Shown one piece after another: positions 1-5,943 of a DNA stretch of 37,943 nucleotides. This stretch comes from a virus: IMG/VR virus record IMGVR_UViG_3300019776_000558, positions 1 to 37,943 of that record. One strand, 5' to 3'. The first letter of the stretch is position 1. Each line of letters begins with the position of its first letter. The position numbers and the translations under genes were made by a program. A model generated the notes under the pieces. That model did no database searches and was not told the origin of the DNA. It saw only the letters and a program-made list of their open reading frames with translations.

Positions 1-99
1 CCCGGAGAAGCTGGCCAACAAGCTCGAAGTGCTTCACCTCCTGATCGAGCGCTACATCGATGGCGAGCGGGAGCGCAAGCAGACCGACCTCTTCGACGA
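1..99. repeat. Left copy of the 99-bp terminal direct repeat
   Basis: Bases 1-99 are identical to bases 37845-37943. The repeat lies inside a protein-coding gene, and the reading frame entering it at the right end continues through it at the left end. This is what an assembler leaves when a circular or circularly permuted genome is cut open with a k-mer-sized overlap. A true physical direct terminal repeat cannot be excluded, but a repeat in the middle of a gene and an odd k-mer-like length favour an assembly overlap. Confidence 0.95.
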
Positions 100-196
100 T
101 GCCCCGGGAGAGACCGTAAGCATCAACGGCGCCCCGCCCATCCCCGTTGGCTCCATCGCGAAGATGGCCAAAGCCATGAAGGCGGCCGCATCATGA
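2..196 (+). CDS. 3' part of a 214-aa phage protein split by the contig ends
   Basis: This is the C-terminal part of the gene that starts at 37396. The frame begins at base 2, passes through the repeated 99 bp, and stops with TGA at 194-196. The unique tail encoded here is rich in Ala, Pro and Lys. The frame contains a QTDLF pentapeptide followed by acidic residues, which resembles the bacterial sliding-clamp-binding motif. The stop overlaps the next start as ATGA, so translation is probably coupled. I do not recognise the family. Confidence 0.85.
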   Translation, partial: PEKLANKLEVLHLLIERYIDGERERKQTDLFDDAPGETVSINGAPPIPVGSIAKMAKAMKAAAS

Positions 197-381
197 AGCG
201 CCTCGGCACGCCCTCGGGACGGCTCCTGATCCACCTCCTGGGCGGCCCCGCCCTGGGGGCTCCCCTCCTCCATCCACCGGTCGAACTGCCCACGGCCTAC
301 GCCTGGGCAAACGGCCGGCAGGCCATCCCGCACGACCGGCTCGAGCAGCTGGCCAAGCTTCAGAAAGGACGGCGCCCATGA
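193..381 (+). CDS. Hypothetical 62-aa phage protein
   Basis: This small early-arm gene starts with an ATG at 193 inside the stop of the upstream gene (ATGA). Its stop overlaps the next start at 378 in the same way. The N-terminal half is hydrophobic and rich in Gly, Leu and Pro. The C-terminal half is more polar and basic (AYAWANGRQAIPHDRLEQL). I do not recognise a family. The tight overlaps on both sides are the main reason to believe it is translated. Confidence 0.65.
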   Translation: MKRLGTPSGRLLIHLLGGPALGAPLLHPPVELPTAYAWANGRQAIPHDRLEQLAKLQKGRRP

Positions 382-593
382 ATCACTTGCGCCTCGCCAT
401 TGCCCAATGGCTTTGCCCCGACCTTCGCGATCCCGCCAAGGTTCTCTCCCAGCGAAACGAAGCTGTCGGACTGCTCGCCGTGATCTACGACTGGACTGAC
501 CACAAACACACACCCTGGGCCCGTCGCACGAAGATCCTCTTGGAAGACGTCCTCGGAAGCGAAGAGGCCAAGTTGAAAGGGCGCACCCCATGA
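378..593 (+). CDS. Hypothetical 71-aa phage protein
   Basis: The gene begins with an ATG overlapping the previous stop (ATGA) and ends overlapping the next gene at 590. The protein is mixed helical and fairly Trp-rich, without Cys pairs, signal peptide or membrane segment that I can see. It sits in the run of small co-oriented genes downstream of replication, a usual place for host-takeover proteins. No function can be assigned. Confidence 0.65.
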   Translation: MNHLRLAIAQWLCPDLRDPAKVLSQRNEAVGLLAVIYDWTDHKHTPWARRTKILLEDVLGSEEAKLKGRTP

Positions 594-748
594 GGGTCCA
601 GACCGAGCTTCGACGAACCGCCGTGCGAAACCTGGCAGTCCTGCACCAGGAAGCCACGCCCGCAGCCGTGCGGCAGGAGATCGAGCGCCTGGAGCGCGCT
701 GACCGTCTGGCCGGGTGCCTGTTCGACCTGAGGCCGTGCCCAGCATGA
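590..748 (+). CDS. Hypothetical 52-aa phage protein
   Basis: The ATG at 590 overlaps the upstream stop (ATGA) and the frame ends with TGA at 746-748, overlapping the next ATG at 745. The product is about 52 residues, basic and probably helical, with many Arg, Ala and Glu (for example RQEIERLERADRLAG), and ends in a short Cys-containing tail. No family is recognised. It is supported by the unbroken chain of four-base overlaps through this region. Confidence 0.55.
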   Translation: MRVQTELRRTAVRNLAVLHQEATPAAVRQEIERLERADRLAGCLFDLRPCPA

Positions 749-1038
749 GCCGTGCGGATGGCATCCTCCACCTGGTCCTCAACGCCCTTCCCTGGGACGA
801 GATCGCCGCCGGCCGCAAGCCGGTGGAATACCGGGACATGCACTGGCAGGGCCGCATCTCCGCCGGAGGGTACACCCACGTCAGGCTCCAGCGCGGATTC
901 CAAAGGGTCGACGGGAAAGTGCCGACTCTCCTCTTCGAGATCGATCGCACCGACATCGGACCGGCCGACCCGCGCTGGACCTACGGGATCGTGAAGGGTG
1001 GGCCGTTTCTCCGGATCTGGCTGGGGACGAGGCTGTGA
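745..1038 (+). CDS. ASCH/PUA-fold domain protein (DUF3850-like)
   Basis: This 97-aa protein looks like a single ASCH domain, a PUA-related fold that binds RNA or modified nucleosides; one characterised relative is the YqfB N4-acetylcytidine amidohydrolase. The N-terminus carries a typical ASCH signature: LVL, then a hydrophobic/aromatic pair, then AAGRKPVEYRD at residues 21-31 (the G-x-K-x-x-E-Y-R pattern). The ATG at 745 is preferred over an upstream in-frame start at 715 because it makes an ATGA overlap like its neighbours. The stop at 1036-1038 overlaps the next GTG. Its substrate is unknown. Confidence 0.7.
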   Translation: MSRADGILHLVLNALPWDEIAAGRKPVEYRDMHWQGRISAGGYTHVRLQRGFQRVDGKVPTLLFEIDRTDIGPADPRWTYGIVKGGPFLRIWLGTRL

Positions 1039-1463
1039 CCGCGCAGCTCGACATCTTCGCAGCGGCTGCCGAGGAAGACTCGATCCCTGACACCACCTGG
1101 CCACCCCACTACGGCCCCGTGAATAGATGGAGCTGGAATCCTTGCCTTGGTCCGCACCCAACCTGGGAAGCGTTTGTTGAATGCTGGACCGAAGAAGATT
1201 CGATCGACGTCTACGAGGACAAGCGTGGATACAAGGCCTCCGTGCGAATTTCCAAGGACGCTTCGACCGGCCTGTGGATCGGCTACTACCGAGTGAACTA
1301 CCGATACGGTGGGATCAGCGGTGCGCCCACATACTCCCCTGCGGCCTATCATACAAGGGAGTCGTGCATCGCCGCATGGACGGAGCGTGCGATGCAGCTC
1401 GTGCGGGAATACCAACGGGACCCAACAACAACCGACATCTCGATTGAGGATGACGAGGAATGA
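1035..1463 (+). CDS. Hypothetical 142-aa protein with N-terminal QLDIF clamp-like motif
   Basis: The gene starts with a GTG at 1035 that overlaps the ASCH gene stop (GTGA) and ends overlapping the next ATG at 1460. The mature sequence opens with QLDIF at residues 4-8, close to the beta-sliding-clamp-binding consensus QL(S/D)LF. The body is rich in Trp and Tyr, and the C-terminus is acidic (SIEDDEE). I do not recognise the main domain. Two other proteins of this phage carry similar pentapeptides at 31045 and at the contig join. Clamp binding is an inference from the motif alone. Confidence 0.65.
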   Translation: MTAQLDIFAAAAEEDSIPDTTWPPHYGPVNRWSWNPCLGPHPTWEAFVECWTEEDSIDVYEDKRGYKASVRISKDASTGLWIGYYRVNYRYGGISGAPTYSPAAYHTRESCIAAWTERAMQLVREYQRDPTTTDISIEDDEE

Positions 1464-1714
1464 CCACCCGCACCATCCGCCGACACGGTGCCGGGGGCGT
1501 GGTCCATGTACGCCAGGTCCGGGTACAGCAGCCCGCCCCGCCCGAGTGCGCCTGGTGCCGCTCGGAGGACCGGGTGCAGCTGGTGGGCATCGTGGACCGA
1601 ACACGCCCCGGCCCCTGGGACCACCGCCACGAGACGACCGTGGCAACTTGCCCCGAGCACCTGTGGCTGACCTTCGCGATCAACCGCGGGGAACTACACG
1701 GGCCTTGGGGGTGA
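1460..1714 (+). CDS. Small putative zinc-binding protein
   Basis: This 84-aa protein has C30-x2-C33 and a second cluster, C64-P-E-H67, which together could form a small zinc knuckle or treble-clef-like site. The N-terminus is basic. The start at 1460 is an ATGA overlap with the previous gene. It lies among other small Cys-rich early genes. No family is recognised and zinc binding is inferred only from the Cys/His spacing. Confidence 0.55.
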   Translation: MTTRTIRRHGAGGVVHVRQVRVQQPAPPECAWCRSEDRVQLVGIVDRTRPGPWDHRHETTVATCPEHLWLTFAINRGELHGPWG

Positions 1715-1735
1715 ACCCGTTCCTAGATTCGCCAG

Positions 1736-2116
1736 ATGGCCAAAAAGTCATCCAAGATGCAGCAGTTCCCCTGCCCTCTATGCGGAGGGCTGAGCCCAGC
1801 CCGAAAGTCATGGTGCCCCGAATGCAACGGCTTCGGCAGAGTCGAGAGGCCAAAGAACTTCGACATCTACGCCAAGCACGGCATCAAGGTTGAAGAATTC
1901 TCAGCGCTGAAAGGCACGATCGAGGTCAACACCCTACCGGATGGGAAGCAAGTCATCAGGCTGGGACTCCCTGCTGGCTACCATTGCCGTGAAGATGGCA
2001 AGGACCACGTCGAAATCCTTGTCCAAGCCGAGGACGTCCTGAAGGTGAACACAGGATCAAAGTTCGCTGAGACCGTCGCACACGCACTTTGGTGGTACGT
2101 GGCACGAGCATCCTGA
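1736..2116 (+). CDS. Zinc-ribbon protein, 126 aa
   Basis: The N-terminus carries two CxxC pairs, CPLC at residues 13-16 and CPECNGFG from 27, the last resembling a DnaJ-type zinc-finger repeat. The remainder is a mixed alpha/beta domain of about 90 residues without a motif I recognise. The zinc ribbon predicts a role in binding nucleic acid or protein. A 21-base gap separates it from the previous gene, and a 44-base gap follows. Confidence 0.65.
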   Translation: MAKKSSKMQQFPCPLCGGLSPARKSWCPECNGFGRVERPKNFDIYAKHGIKVEEFSALKGTIEVNTLPDGKQVIRLGLPAGYHCREDGKDHVEILVQAEDVLKVNTGSKFAETVAHALWWYVARAS

Positions 2117-2160
2117 AAAGGATTACTTTGTCGCTTGTTCCCAACACCAAGGAGTAAAGC

Positions 2161-2337
2161 ATGATCTACTTGCAGCGTGCCTTCATCGTTTTCATTGCTC
2201 TCTTGGCTGTTGCCCACTGCGTGTTGCTCCAAGCAGCTGGTGCATCGAGCTCCACCCTCTTGTGGGCCGCAAGCATCTATGCAGGCGCAGCCGTACTTGG
2301 TGGCTTCGGCGCGATCAAGCAACAGTTCGACCTCTGA
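2161..2337 (+). CDS. Small two-TM inner-membrane protein, 58 aa
   Basis: The ATG at 2161 is preceded by AAGGAG a few bases upstream and opens a 58-codon frame ending at 2335-2337. The protein has two hydrophobic segments, roughly residues 5-23 and 29-50, and a short polar tail ending QQFDL. This is the topology of a small phage membrane protein such as a superinfection-exclusion factor or accessory holin. It is far from the lysis block on the other arm, so a holin role is less likely. Confidence 0.6.
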   Translation: MIYLQRAFIVFIALLAVAHCVLLQAAGASSSTLLWAASIYAGAAVLGGFGAIKQQFDL

Positions 2338-2345
2338 GGTCCTAC

Positions 2346-2603
2346 GTGCGCCACCTCATAGCTGTTCTAGTTCTGGCCCTGCTTTCGGCCCCCGTCGTCG
2401 ATGCCAAGAAGCGACAGGCAAGCACTGAGCAGACGGCACCCCAAGGGCAGACCGTCATCTTCAACACGAAGAGCGGCAAGATCCACCGCCATGGGTGCAG
2501 CGCCGCCAACCGCTGCACGGTCAACTGCGTTGAGACTTCACTGGCCGATGCTCTCGCAAGCGGCGGAGTGAACTGCAGGATCTGCGGGGGTGCTGCCCGG
2601 TGA
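2346..2603 (+). CDS. Secreted Cys-rich putative metal-binding protein, 85 aa
   Basis: The best start is the GTG at 2346, which gives a clean signal peptide (hydrophobic core about residues 4-15, likely cleavage near Ala20). The mature domain has the pattern H47-x-H49-x-C51 ... C57-x3-C61 ... C77-x2-C80, with a SLADAL-x4-G-x-x-C segment. This resembles short extracytoplasmic domains related to the Ada metal-binding fold (an HxxxC-type start followed by A-x3-G-x3-C-x2-C). It is probably periplasmic. It sits directly before the TAC cassette. Confidence 0.6.
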   Translation: MRHLIAVLVLALLSAPVVDAKKRQASTEQTAPQGQTVIFNTKSGKIHRHGCSAANRCTVNCVETSLADALASGGVNCRICGGAAR

Positions 2604-2722
2604 AGACTTTCATCCAACCTGCAACTGCTGCTACTGAGGCAGTCACAACATCAGCTACACATCCAAGCAGGCTCTTCAAAAAAATGCTCTTCTTCTTTGC
2701 AAAGGTGGCCGATGCAGTCTGA
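2600..2722 (+). CDS. Possible 40-aa leader ORF ahead of the toxin
   Basis: A GTG at 2600 overlaps the preceding stop (GTGA) and opens a 40-codon frame ending with TGA at 2720-2722, ten bases inside the toxin gene that starts at 2712. The product has a Thr/Ala-rich first half, a basic RLFKK stretch and a hydrophobic end (MLFFFAKVADAV). Its stop-start arrangement would couple translation of the toxin to upstream genes. It is supported only by the overlap pattern and could be untranslated leader. Confidence 0.35.
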   Translation: MKTFIQPATAATEAVTTSATHPSRLFKKMLFFFAKVADAV

Positions 2723-3137
2723 AGAGAGTATAGTTTTAGCTAAACTTGCTAAAGAAAAACGCTTCGAGTCTGTGCGCTCAGGAACTGTCCATCAGATCTG
2801 GGCATGCGCAGATAGGCGAGGGAAGATACAACTCAAAGAATTTATCAAATGCCTATCTAGTGACAATATCGCCAAGTCTTTTCGACTATTTGATATGATC
2901 TGTGATAATGGGCTCCCAAAGTCCGACGAGAAATTCAAAATACTTGATGCGCCAGTTTTCGAATTAAAGCTATGGGGAATCAGATACATCGGTTTCCCAT
3001 TCGGAAGAAACCTCGTACTCACAAATGGACTTGAAAAAAAAACAAGCAAATCAAGCAAAGCAATACAATCAGAAGTAGCCTCAGCGCATAGCATCAGAGA
3101 AGAACTATTAACGTTCACAAAAAAGGCGAAAAAATGA
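2712..3137 (+). CDS. HigB-like (Gp49/RelE superfamily) toxin
   Basis: This 141-aa protein matches the Gp49-like branch of the RelE/HigB fold, toxins that cleave mRNA on the ribosome. The diagnostic part is VFELKLWGIR at residues 82-91 followed by LVLTNGLEKKT at 101-111, the equivalent of the L-W-E-L-R ... G-F-x-K-K-T signature. Arg91 and Lys109/110 are candidate active-site basic residues. The ATG at 2712 is preferred over an upstream TTG because it has an AGG-type ribosome site six bases away. The stop overlaps the antitoxin start (ATGA). Base composition is visibly A/T-richer than the flanking phage genes, suggesting recent acquisition. Confidence 0.8.
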   Translation: MQSEESIVLAKLAKEKRFESVRSGTVHQIWACADRRGKIQLKEFIKCLSSDNIAKSFRLFDMICDNGLPKSDEKFKILDAPVFELKLWGIRYIGFPFGRNLVLTNGLEKKTSKSSKAIQSEVASAHSIREELLTFTKKAKK

Positions 3138-3589
3138 CCAGCAAAAGCACTCTGCACGACGACAGCTTCGCTGCTCTTTTTGATAAAGCAAGAGATAATT
3201 TCGAATATCACATGGAGGGTTATCGCTACGATATTTCGGAGCAGATTTTCCAAGCATTCGAAAAATCTGGAATCACCCGCGCAGACTTTGCAAAAAAAAT
3301 GAATGTTAGCAAGGGGCGAATCTCTCAAATACTCGGCGGAACTAGCAACTACACTCTTGAAAGTCTTATTAGGATTTCGGAAATCCTTGATTACGATCTG
3401 AAGCTCTTCATCCGGCCTAGCAAGAGAGAGCAGTGCACTGGCTTCACTGACACACTTGAATATTCCATGGGCAATGAAACCCGAAGGAATAGCGCCATTG
3501 AAATACCGCAGCAGTCGACCGCAAAGACAGAGTCTTCCTACCTATACTTTGTGATGGATATCAAAAATGCTTTCTCCCCTGCAACTTAA
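3134..3589 (+). CDS. HigA-like XRE antitoxin with chaperone-addiction-like tail
   Basis: This 151-aa protein has a helix-turn-helix of the XRE/HigA type at about residues 46-93 (ITRADFAKKMNVSKGRISQI, then a YTLESLIRISEIL segment), the part expected to bind the operator and form the HigBA complex. Unusually it continues for about 55 residues after the HTH (96-151), with a final aromatic stretch SYLYFVMDI. In characterised TAC systems such a C-terminal extension (ChAD) is bound by the SecB-like chaperone and makes the antitoxin depend on it. The gene overlaps the toxin by four bases and the chaperone by 23 bases. Confidence 0.8.
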   Translation: MTSKSTLHDDSFAALFDKARDNFEYHMEGYRYDISEQIFQAFEKSGITRADFAKKMNVSKGRISQILGGTSNYTLESLIRISEILDYDLKLFIRPSKREQCTGFTDTLEYSMGNETRRNSAIEIPQQSTAKTESSYLYFVMDIKNAFSPAT

Positions 3590-4052
3590 ACACCACGCAA
3601 TTCAAAGCGTTTCCATCGAAGAAAACGAAAAGTGTGACGATCAATTCGGCAAGTTATGGATTCCAGAAGAACCCAACGTCAATGTTGGCATAGCATTCCA
3701 AGCCAACGACCCATACACATCCAGAATCATACTAACAATCAACGGCATATACGAGGAGGATTTCGCATGGAAATTCTCCATAAAACTAACTGGCTATTTT
3801 GAATTTACAGATAAAACAACCGATACAATTAAAGCGCAAAAGTTAAGTGCCGTAAATGGCTCAACAATGCTATACGGCATTGCTCGCGACATCCTCTACG
3901 GATTAACTACAAGAGGACAAAAGCCAACCATCAATCTACCTTCAATGAATTTCATGGAGGTAGCCGATCGCATTAACGAGGCGAATACCAAAAAGATTGA
4001 GCCTAAGCAAAAAGCAAAGAGCACACTTAGAACTCGCAAGAAGCCGGAATAA
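3567..4052 (+). CDS. SecB-like chaperone of a TAC module
   Basis: This 161-aa protein resembles SecB and the SecB-like chaperones of toxin-antitoxin-chaperone operons. The N-terminus (SPLQLKHHAIQSVSIEEN) fits the first SecB strand. The best evidence is residues 101-129, MLYGIARDIL, then LTTRG, then INLPSMNF, equivalent to the SecB signature L-x-P-x-A-R-E ... L-P-P-x-N-F. The tail is lysine-rich. The ATG at 3567 overlaps the antitoxin by 23 bases. By analogy with Mycobacterium Rv1957 it should protect the antitoxin from degradation. It is the last gene of the rightward arm and is followed by a strong terminator. Confidence 0.75.
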   Translation: MLSPLQLKHHAIQSVSIEENEKCDDQFGKLWIPEEPNVNVGIAFQANDPYTSRIILTINGIYEEDFAWKFSIKLTGYFEFTDKTTDTIKAQKLSAVNGSTMLYGIARDILYGLTTRGQKPTINLPSMNFMEVADRINEANTKKIEPKQKAKSTLRTRKKPE

Positions 4053-4057
4053 AAATT

Positions 4058-4084
4058 GCCCCATCAGATTCCATCTGGCGGGGC
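4058..4084. terminator. Bidirectional intrinsic terminator between the two arms
   Basis: The hairpin has outer arms GCCCC (4058-4062) and GGGGC (4080-4084) and inner arms CAGAT (4065-4069) and ATCTG (4073-4077). On the minus strand it is followed by AATTTTTATT, a good U-tract. On the plus strand it is followed by TTATCATTT. It lies six bases after the chaperone stop and about 50 bases beyond the end of the convergent late operon, so it can stop transcription of both arms. Confidence 0.85.
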
Positions 4085-4136
4085 TTATCATTTACAACAG
4101 CGATGCGCCTTATATATCCCGGCCACAAGTCAGCAA

Positions 4137-4778
4137 TCACCCACCTCTGAAGTTGAAACCAATGCGAAGCCCAACACCGGGCCGCGTCCCATCCCTGCGC
4201 ACATATCCCTCTGCACCCACCGAAAGCCTTCCTTGGCGCCAATCCAGGCCCACGCCCGGACGTAGCGCCTCTCCGTCCGCCTGGAGCACACCAGAGACGG
4301 TCCATGTTGTGCCCCCGCTCGAGGGGGCGGGCATATCACCCAGGGACCGCTGGCACAGCACCAGGGCCTCGCTGTAGGACTTCCTGCGCTCACGCTCCAC
4401 AAGCACCTCGCCGCTCGCGCTGTCCCGGTCGTGCCGGCACTGCGCCAGGCTGTCGGCCGTCTCGCGGATGACGACCACGGGCACCCTCACCCACGCGGTG
4501 TCGTGGATGACCCGGGTCGCCCCGGGGAGCCGCACCACCACCGACTCGGGGGGCGCCGTCGCGATCCAGGCCCGGAGGCTGTCCAGCTGGTGCCGGAGTT
4601 GGAGCCGCTCGACAGAATCCTGCACCGCCACGACGCGTCCGGTGTCCACCACAGGAGAAGCGCCACCAAAGACCGGCCGGCCGTGGTCGGTGCAGGAAAG
4701 AAGAAGGCAACCCAGAGCGGCGCCCAGCAGCACGCCCAGGACAGCCACCCAGGCCAAGGTGCGCGTGGTCGGGCTCAT
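4137..4778 (-). CDS. Putative spanin-like lipoprotein or membrane protein, 213 aa
   Basis: The start at 4778 overlaps the holin stop (ATGA). The N-terminus has a hydrophobic segment at about residues 8-28 that ends in LLLSC, a possible lipobox. A long polar, Arg/Glu-rich region follows that could form a coiled coil or extended periplasmic helix. The last about 50 residues (from GLDWRQGRLSVGAEGYVRR) are alternating aromatic/Gly beta-strand-like sequence ending in LRIGFNF. Last position in the lysis block and this anchor-rod-beta arrangement suggest a spanin-type protein that disrupts the outer membrane. No overlapping second spanin gene is obvious, so a single-protein spanin is possible. Function is inferred. 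Confidence 0.5.
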   Translation of the reverse strand: MSPTTRTLAWVAVLGVLLGAALGCLLLSCTDHGRPVFGGASPVVDTGRVVAVQDSVERLQLRHQLDSLRAWIATAPPESVVVRLPGATRVIHDTAWVRVPVVVIRETADSLAQCRHDRDSASGEVLVERERRKSYSEALVLCQRSLGDMPAPSSGGTTWTVSGVLQADGEALRPGVGLDWRQGRLSVGAEGYVRRDGTRPGVGLRIGFNFRGG

Positions 4779-5011
4779 GCCCTGCGCCTCGCCAGGAAAT
4801 AGGAGGAGAGCCAGGCGCCCAGCGCGCCGCAACCGCCGGTCACCAGCATTGCCAAGGCTGGATCGAGCGGGTTCTCCAGTACCTGGGCCAGCCACACCAG
4901 GATGGCGCCAAGCATGCCGCCAACCGCGCCCCCGGGGAATCCCTCGTTGCCGCTCTGCACTCCGACCTCGTGCGGTGTGACGGGCGTGTCTGCGTTGGAA
5001 TCAAGCGGCAT
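4775..5011 (-). CDS. Putative holin, 78 aa, two TM segments
   Basis: The ATG at 5011 has a GAGGAA ribosome site and gives a 78-aa protein. A polar N-terminus of about 25 residues is followed by two hydrophobic segments (about 29-45, and 54-73 with the Gly-rich LVTGGCGALGAWL) and a basic end, ARRRA. This is a typical two-TM class II holin layout. It lies between the amidase side and the spanin-like gene, overlapping each neighbour. Holins form inner-membrane lesions that release or activate the endolysin. Confidence 0.65.
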   Translation of the reverse strand: MPLDSNADTPVTPHEVGVQSGNEGFPGGAVGGMLGAILVWLAQVLENPLDPALAMLVTGGCGALGAWLSSYFLARRRA

Positions 5012-5189
5012 GGAGTTCCTCGTGGAAGTTGGTGAAGGCCAGGCACCGCGCATCACCCTTGCGGGCTGCATTGGTACTGCCGTGGCAGGTCGTGCAGGTG
5101 ATGATGCCCGTCGGGCTGTGCGCCGGAGAGCGCACCCAGATGAAGCCCTCAGGGAGGAGGATGTCGCGCTCGTCTGAGTGGATGCTCAC
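5001..5189 (-). CDS. Small Cys-rich protein with CTTCH motif in the lysis block
   Basis: The preferred start is the GTG at 5189, which overlaps the amidase stop (GTGA), giving 62 residues. The protein contains CTTCHGS followed 14-15 residues later by another Cys. CxxCH is the covalent haem attachment motif of c-type cytochromes, but there is no signal peptide and the protein is very short, so a metal knuckle is more likely. It overlaps the holin start by 11 bases, which may couple or time holin translation. No family is recognised. Confidence 0.5.
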   Translation of the reverse strand: MSIHSDERDILLPEGFIWVRSPAHSPTGIITCTTCHGSTNAARKGDARCLAFTNFHEELHAA

Positions 5190-5638
5190 AGGACGTTCTC
5201 GGGCTTTGGCGTGAAGCCAGCAGCGACCCAGCTTTCCACGTCGAAGTTCGGGCAAAGCTTGATCCACTCGCCTGGCTCGATCTTGCCGTTGTGGTTGAGG
5301 TCTGGCGAGTAGTCCCGATGGCCCAACACCTTGGCACCGGGGTAGGTGCGCCGAAGATTCTTCACCACGGTCGCAAGTGTGGCCCAGGCCTTGGAAGTGA
5401 ATGCCTTCGTACCGATCATGCAGACGCCGATCGTGTCGGCATTGTGGCCCTCAACGTGGGCGCCCACCTGGGCCTCGGGACGACCTGCCACGAGGGCTCC
5501 GTCCGGCTCCACGATCCAGTGGTAGCCGATGGTTCGAAACCCACGCGCCTGGTGTTCACGCACGAGGTCCTCGCGGGACTTTGCGATTCCGTCCTTGGAG
5601 GCGCTGCAGTGGATGACGATCCCGGTGATTGCCCTCAC
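5186..5638 (-). CDS. Endolysin: N-acetylmuramoyl-L-alanine amidase (Amidase_2, T7 lysozyme type)
   Basis: The GTG at 5638 overlaps the preceding stop (GTGA) and gives 150 aa, the normal size of a T7-lysozyme-like amidase. It cleaves the amide bond between muramic acid and L-alanine in peptidoglycan. Zinc ligands are visible as His10 (VIHCSAS), His107 (GHRDYSPD) and Cys129 (KLCPNFDV), with Lys127 two residues before the Cys as in T7 lysozyme, and a GYHWIV segment typical of the family. No signal peptide is seen, so holin-dependent release is expected. Confidence 0.9.
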   Translation of the reverse strand: MRAITGIVIHCSASKDGIAKSREDLVREHQARGFRTIGYHWIVEPDGALVAGRPEAQVGAHVEGHNADTIGVCMIGTKAFTSKAWATLATVVKNLRRTYPGAKVLGHRDYSPDLNHNGKIEPGEWIKLCPNFDVESWVAAGFTPKPENVL

Positions 5639-5940
5639 TTCCCCACCCCAGCCAGCTTGATGGCTTCCGCCATGATCGAGACCACAAGTCCTTTGCCCAT
5701 GAACAGCAAGGCGAGCGCCGTGAGGGTTGCGCTGACCGTTCGGACCGATGAGTCCAGGGCGGCCGAAAGGACCCCGCGATTCTGGGACGCCTTCAGCTCG
5801 ACGATCTGGGCATCGTGCTTCCGGAGCGTATCCAGAACGCATCCCCGTTCCGGCGTCGACACCATCAGGCAGTCGCGCACCTGCTTGACCATCTCGGTCA
5901 AATCGTGAAAGTCCTCACGGGAAACGTCCGAAGGCGCCAC
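5635..5940 (-). CDS. Coiled-coil/TM phage protein, possible second holin or antiholin
   Basis: This 101-aa protein starts with GTG at 5940. The first about 60 residues are polar and helical (FHDLTEMVKQVRDCL, LDTLRKHDAQIVELKASQ). They are followed by a C-terminal hydrophobic segment at about 68-92. A soluble coiled coil followed by one membrane helix, directly upstream of the amidase, suggests a holin-like or antiholin-like role, but the assignment rests on topology and position only. Confidence 0.5.
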   Translation of the reverse strand: MAPSDVSREDFHDLTEMVKQVRDCLMVSTPERGCVLDTLRKHDAQIVELKASQNRGVLSAALDSSVRTVSATLTALALLFMGKGLVVSIMAEAIKLAGVGK

Positions 5941-5943
5941 TGC

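Noticed and set aside
1-99. True direct terminal repeat of a T7-like packaged genome
   Set aside because: It is too short, lies inside a gene and equals a typical assembly k-mer length; terminase and gene order are not T7-like. It is not strictly excluded.
52-1161. 369-codon open frame on the minus strand across the small early genes
   Set aside because: The Arg/Ser-rich translation is typical of an antisense frame; the plus strand shows a chain of ATGA-overlapping genes including an ASCH domain.
5051-5111. c-type cytochrome haem site (CTTCH)
   Set aside because: No signal peptide for export and only 62 residues; a metal knuckle or chance is more likely than haem attachment.
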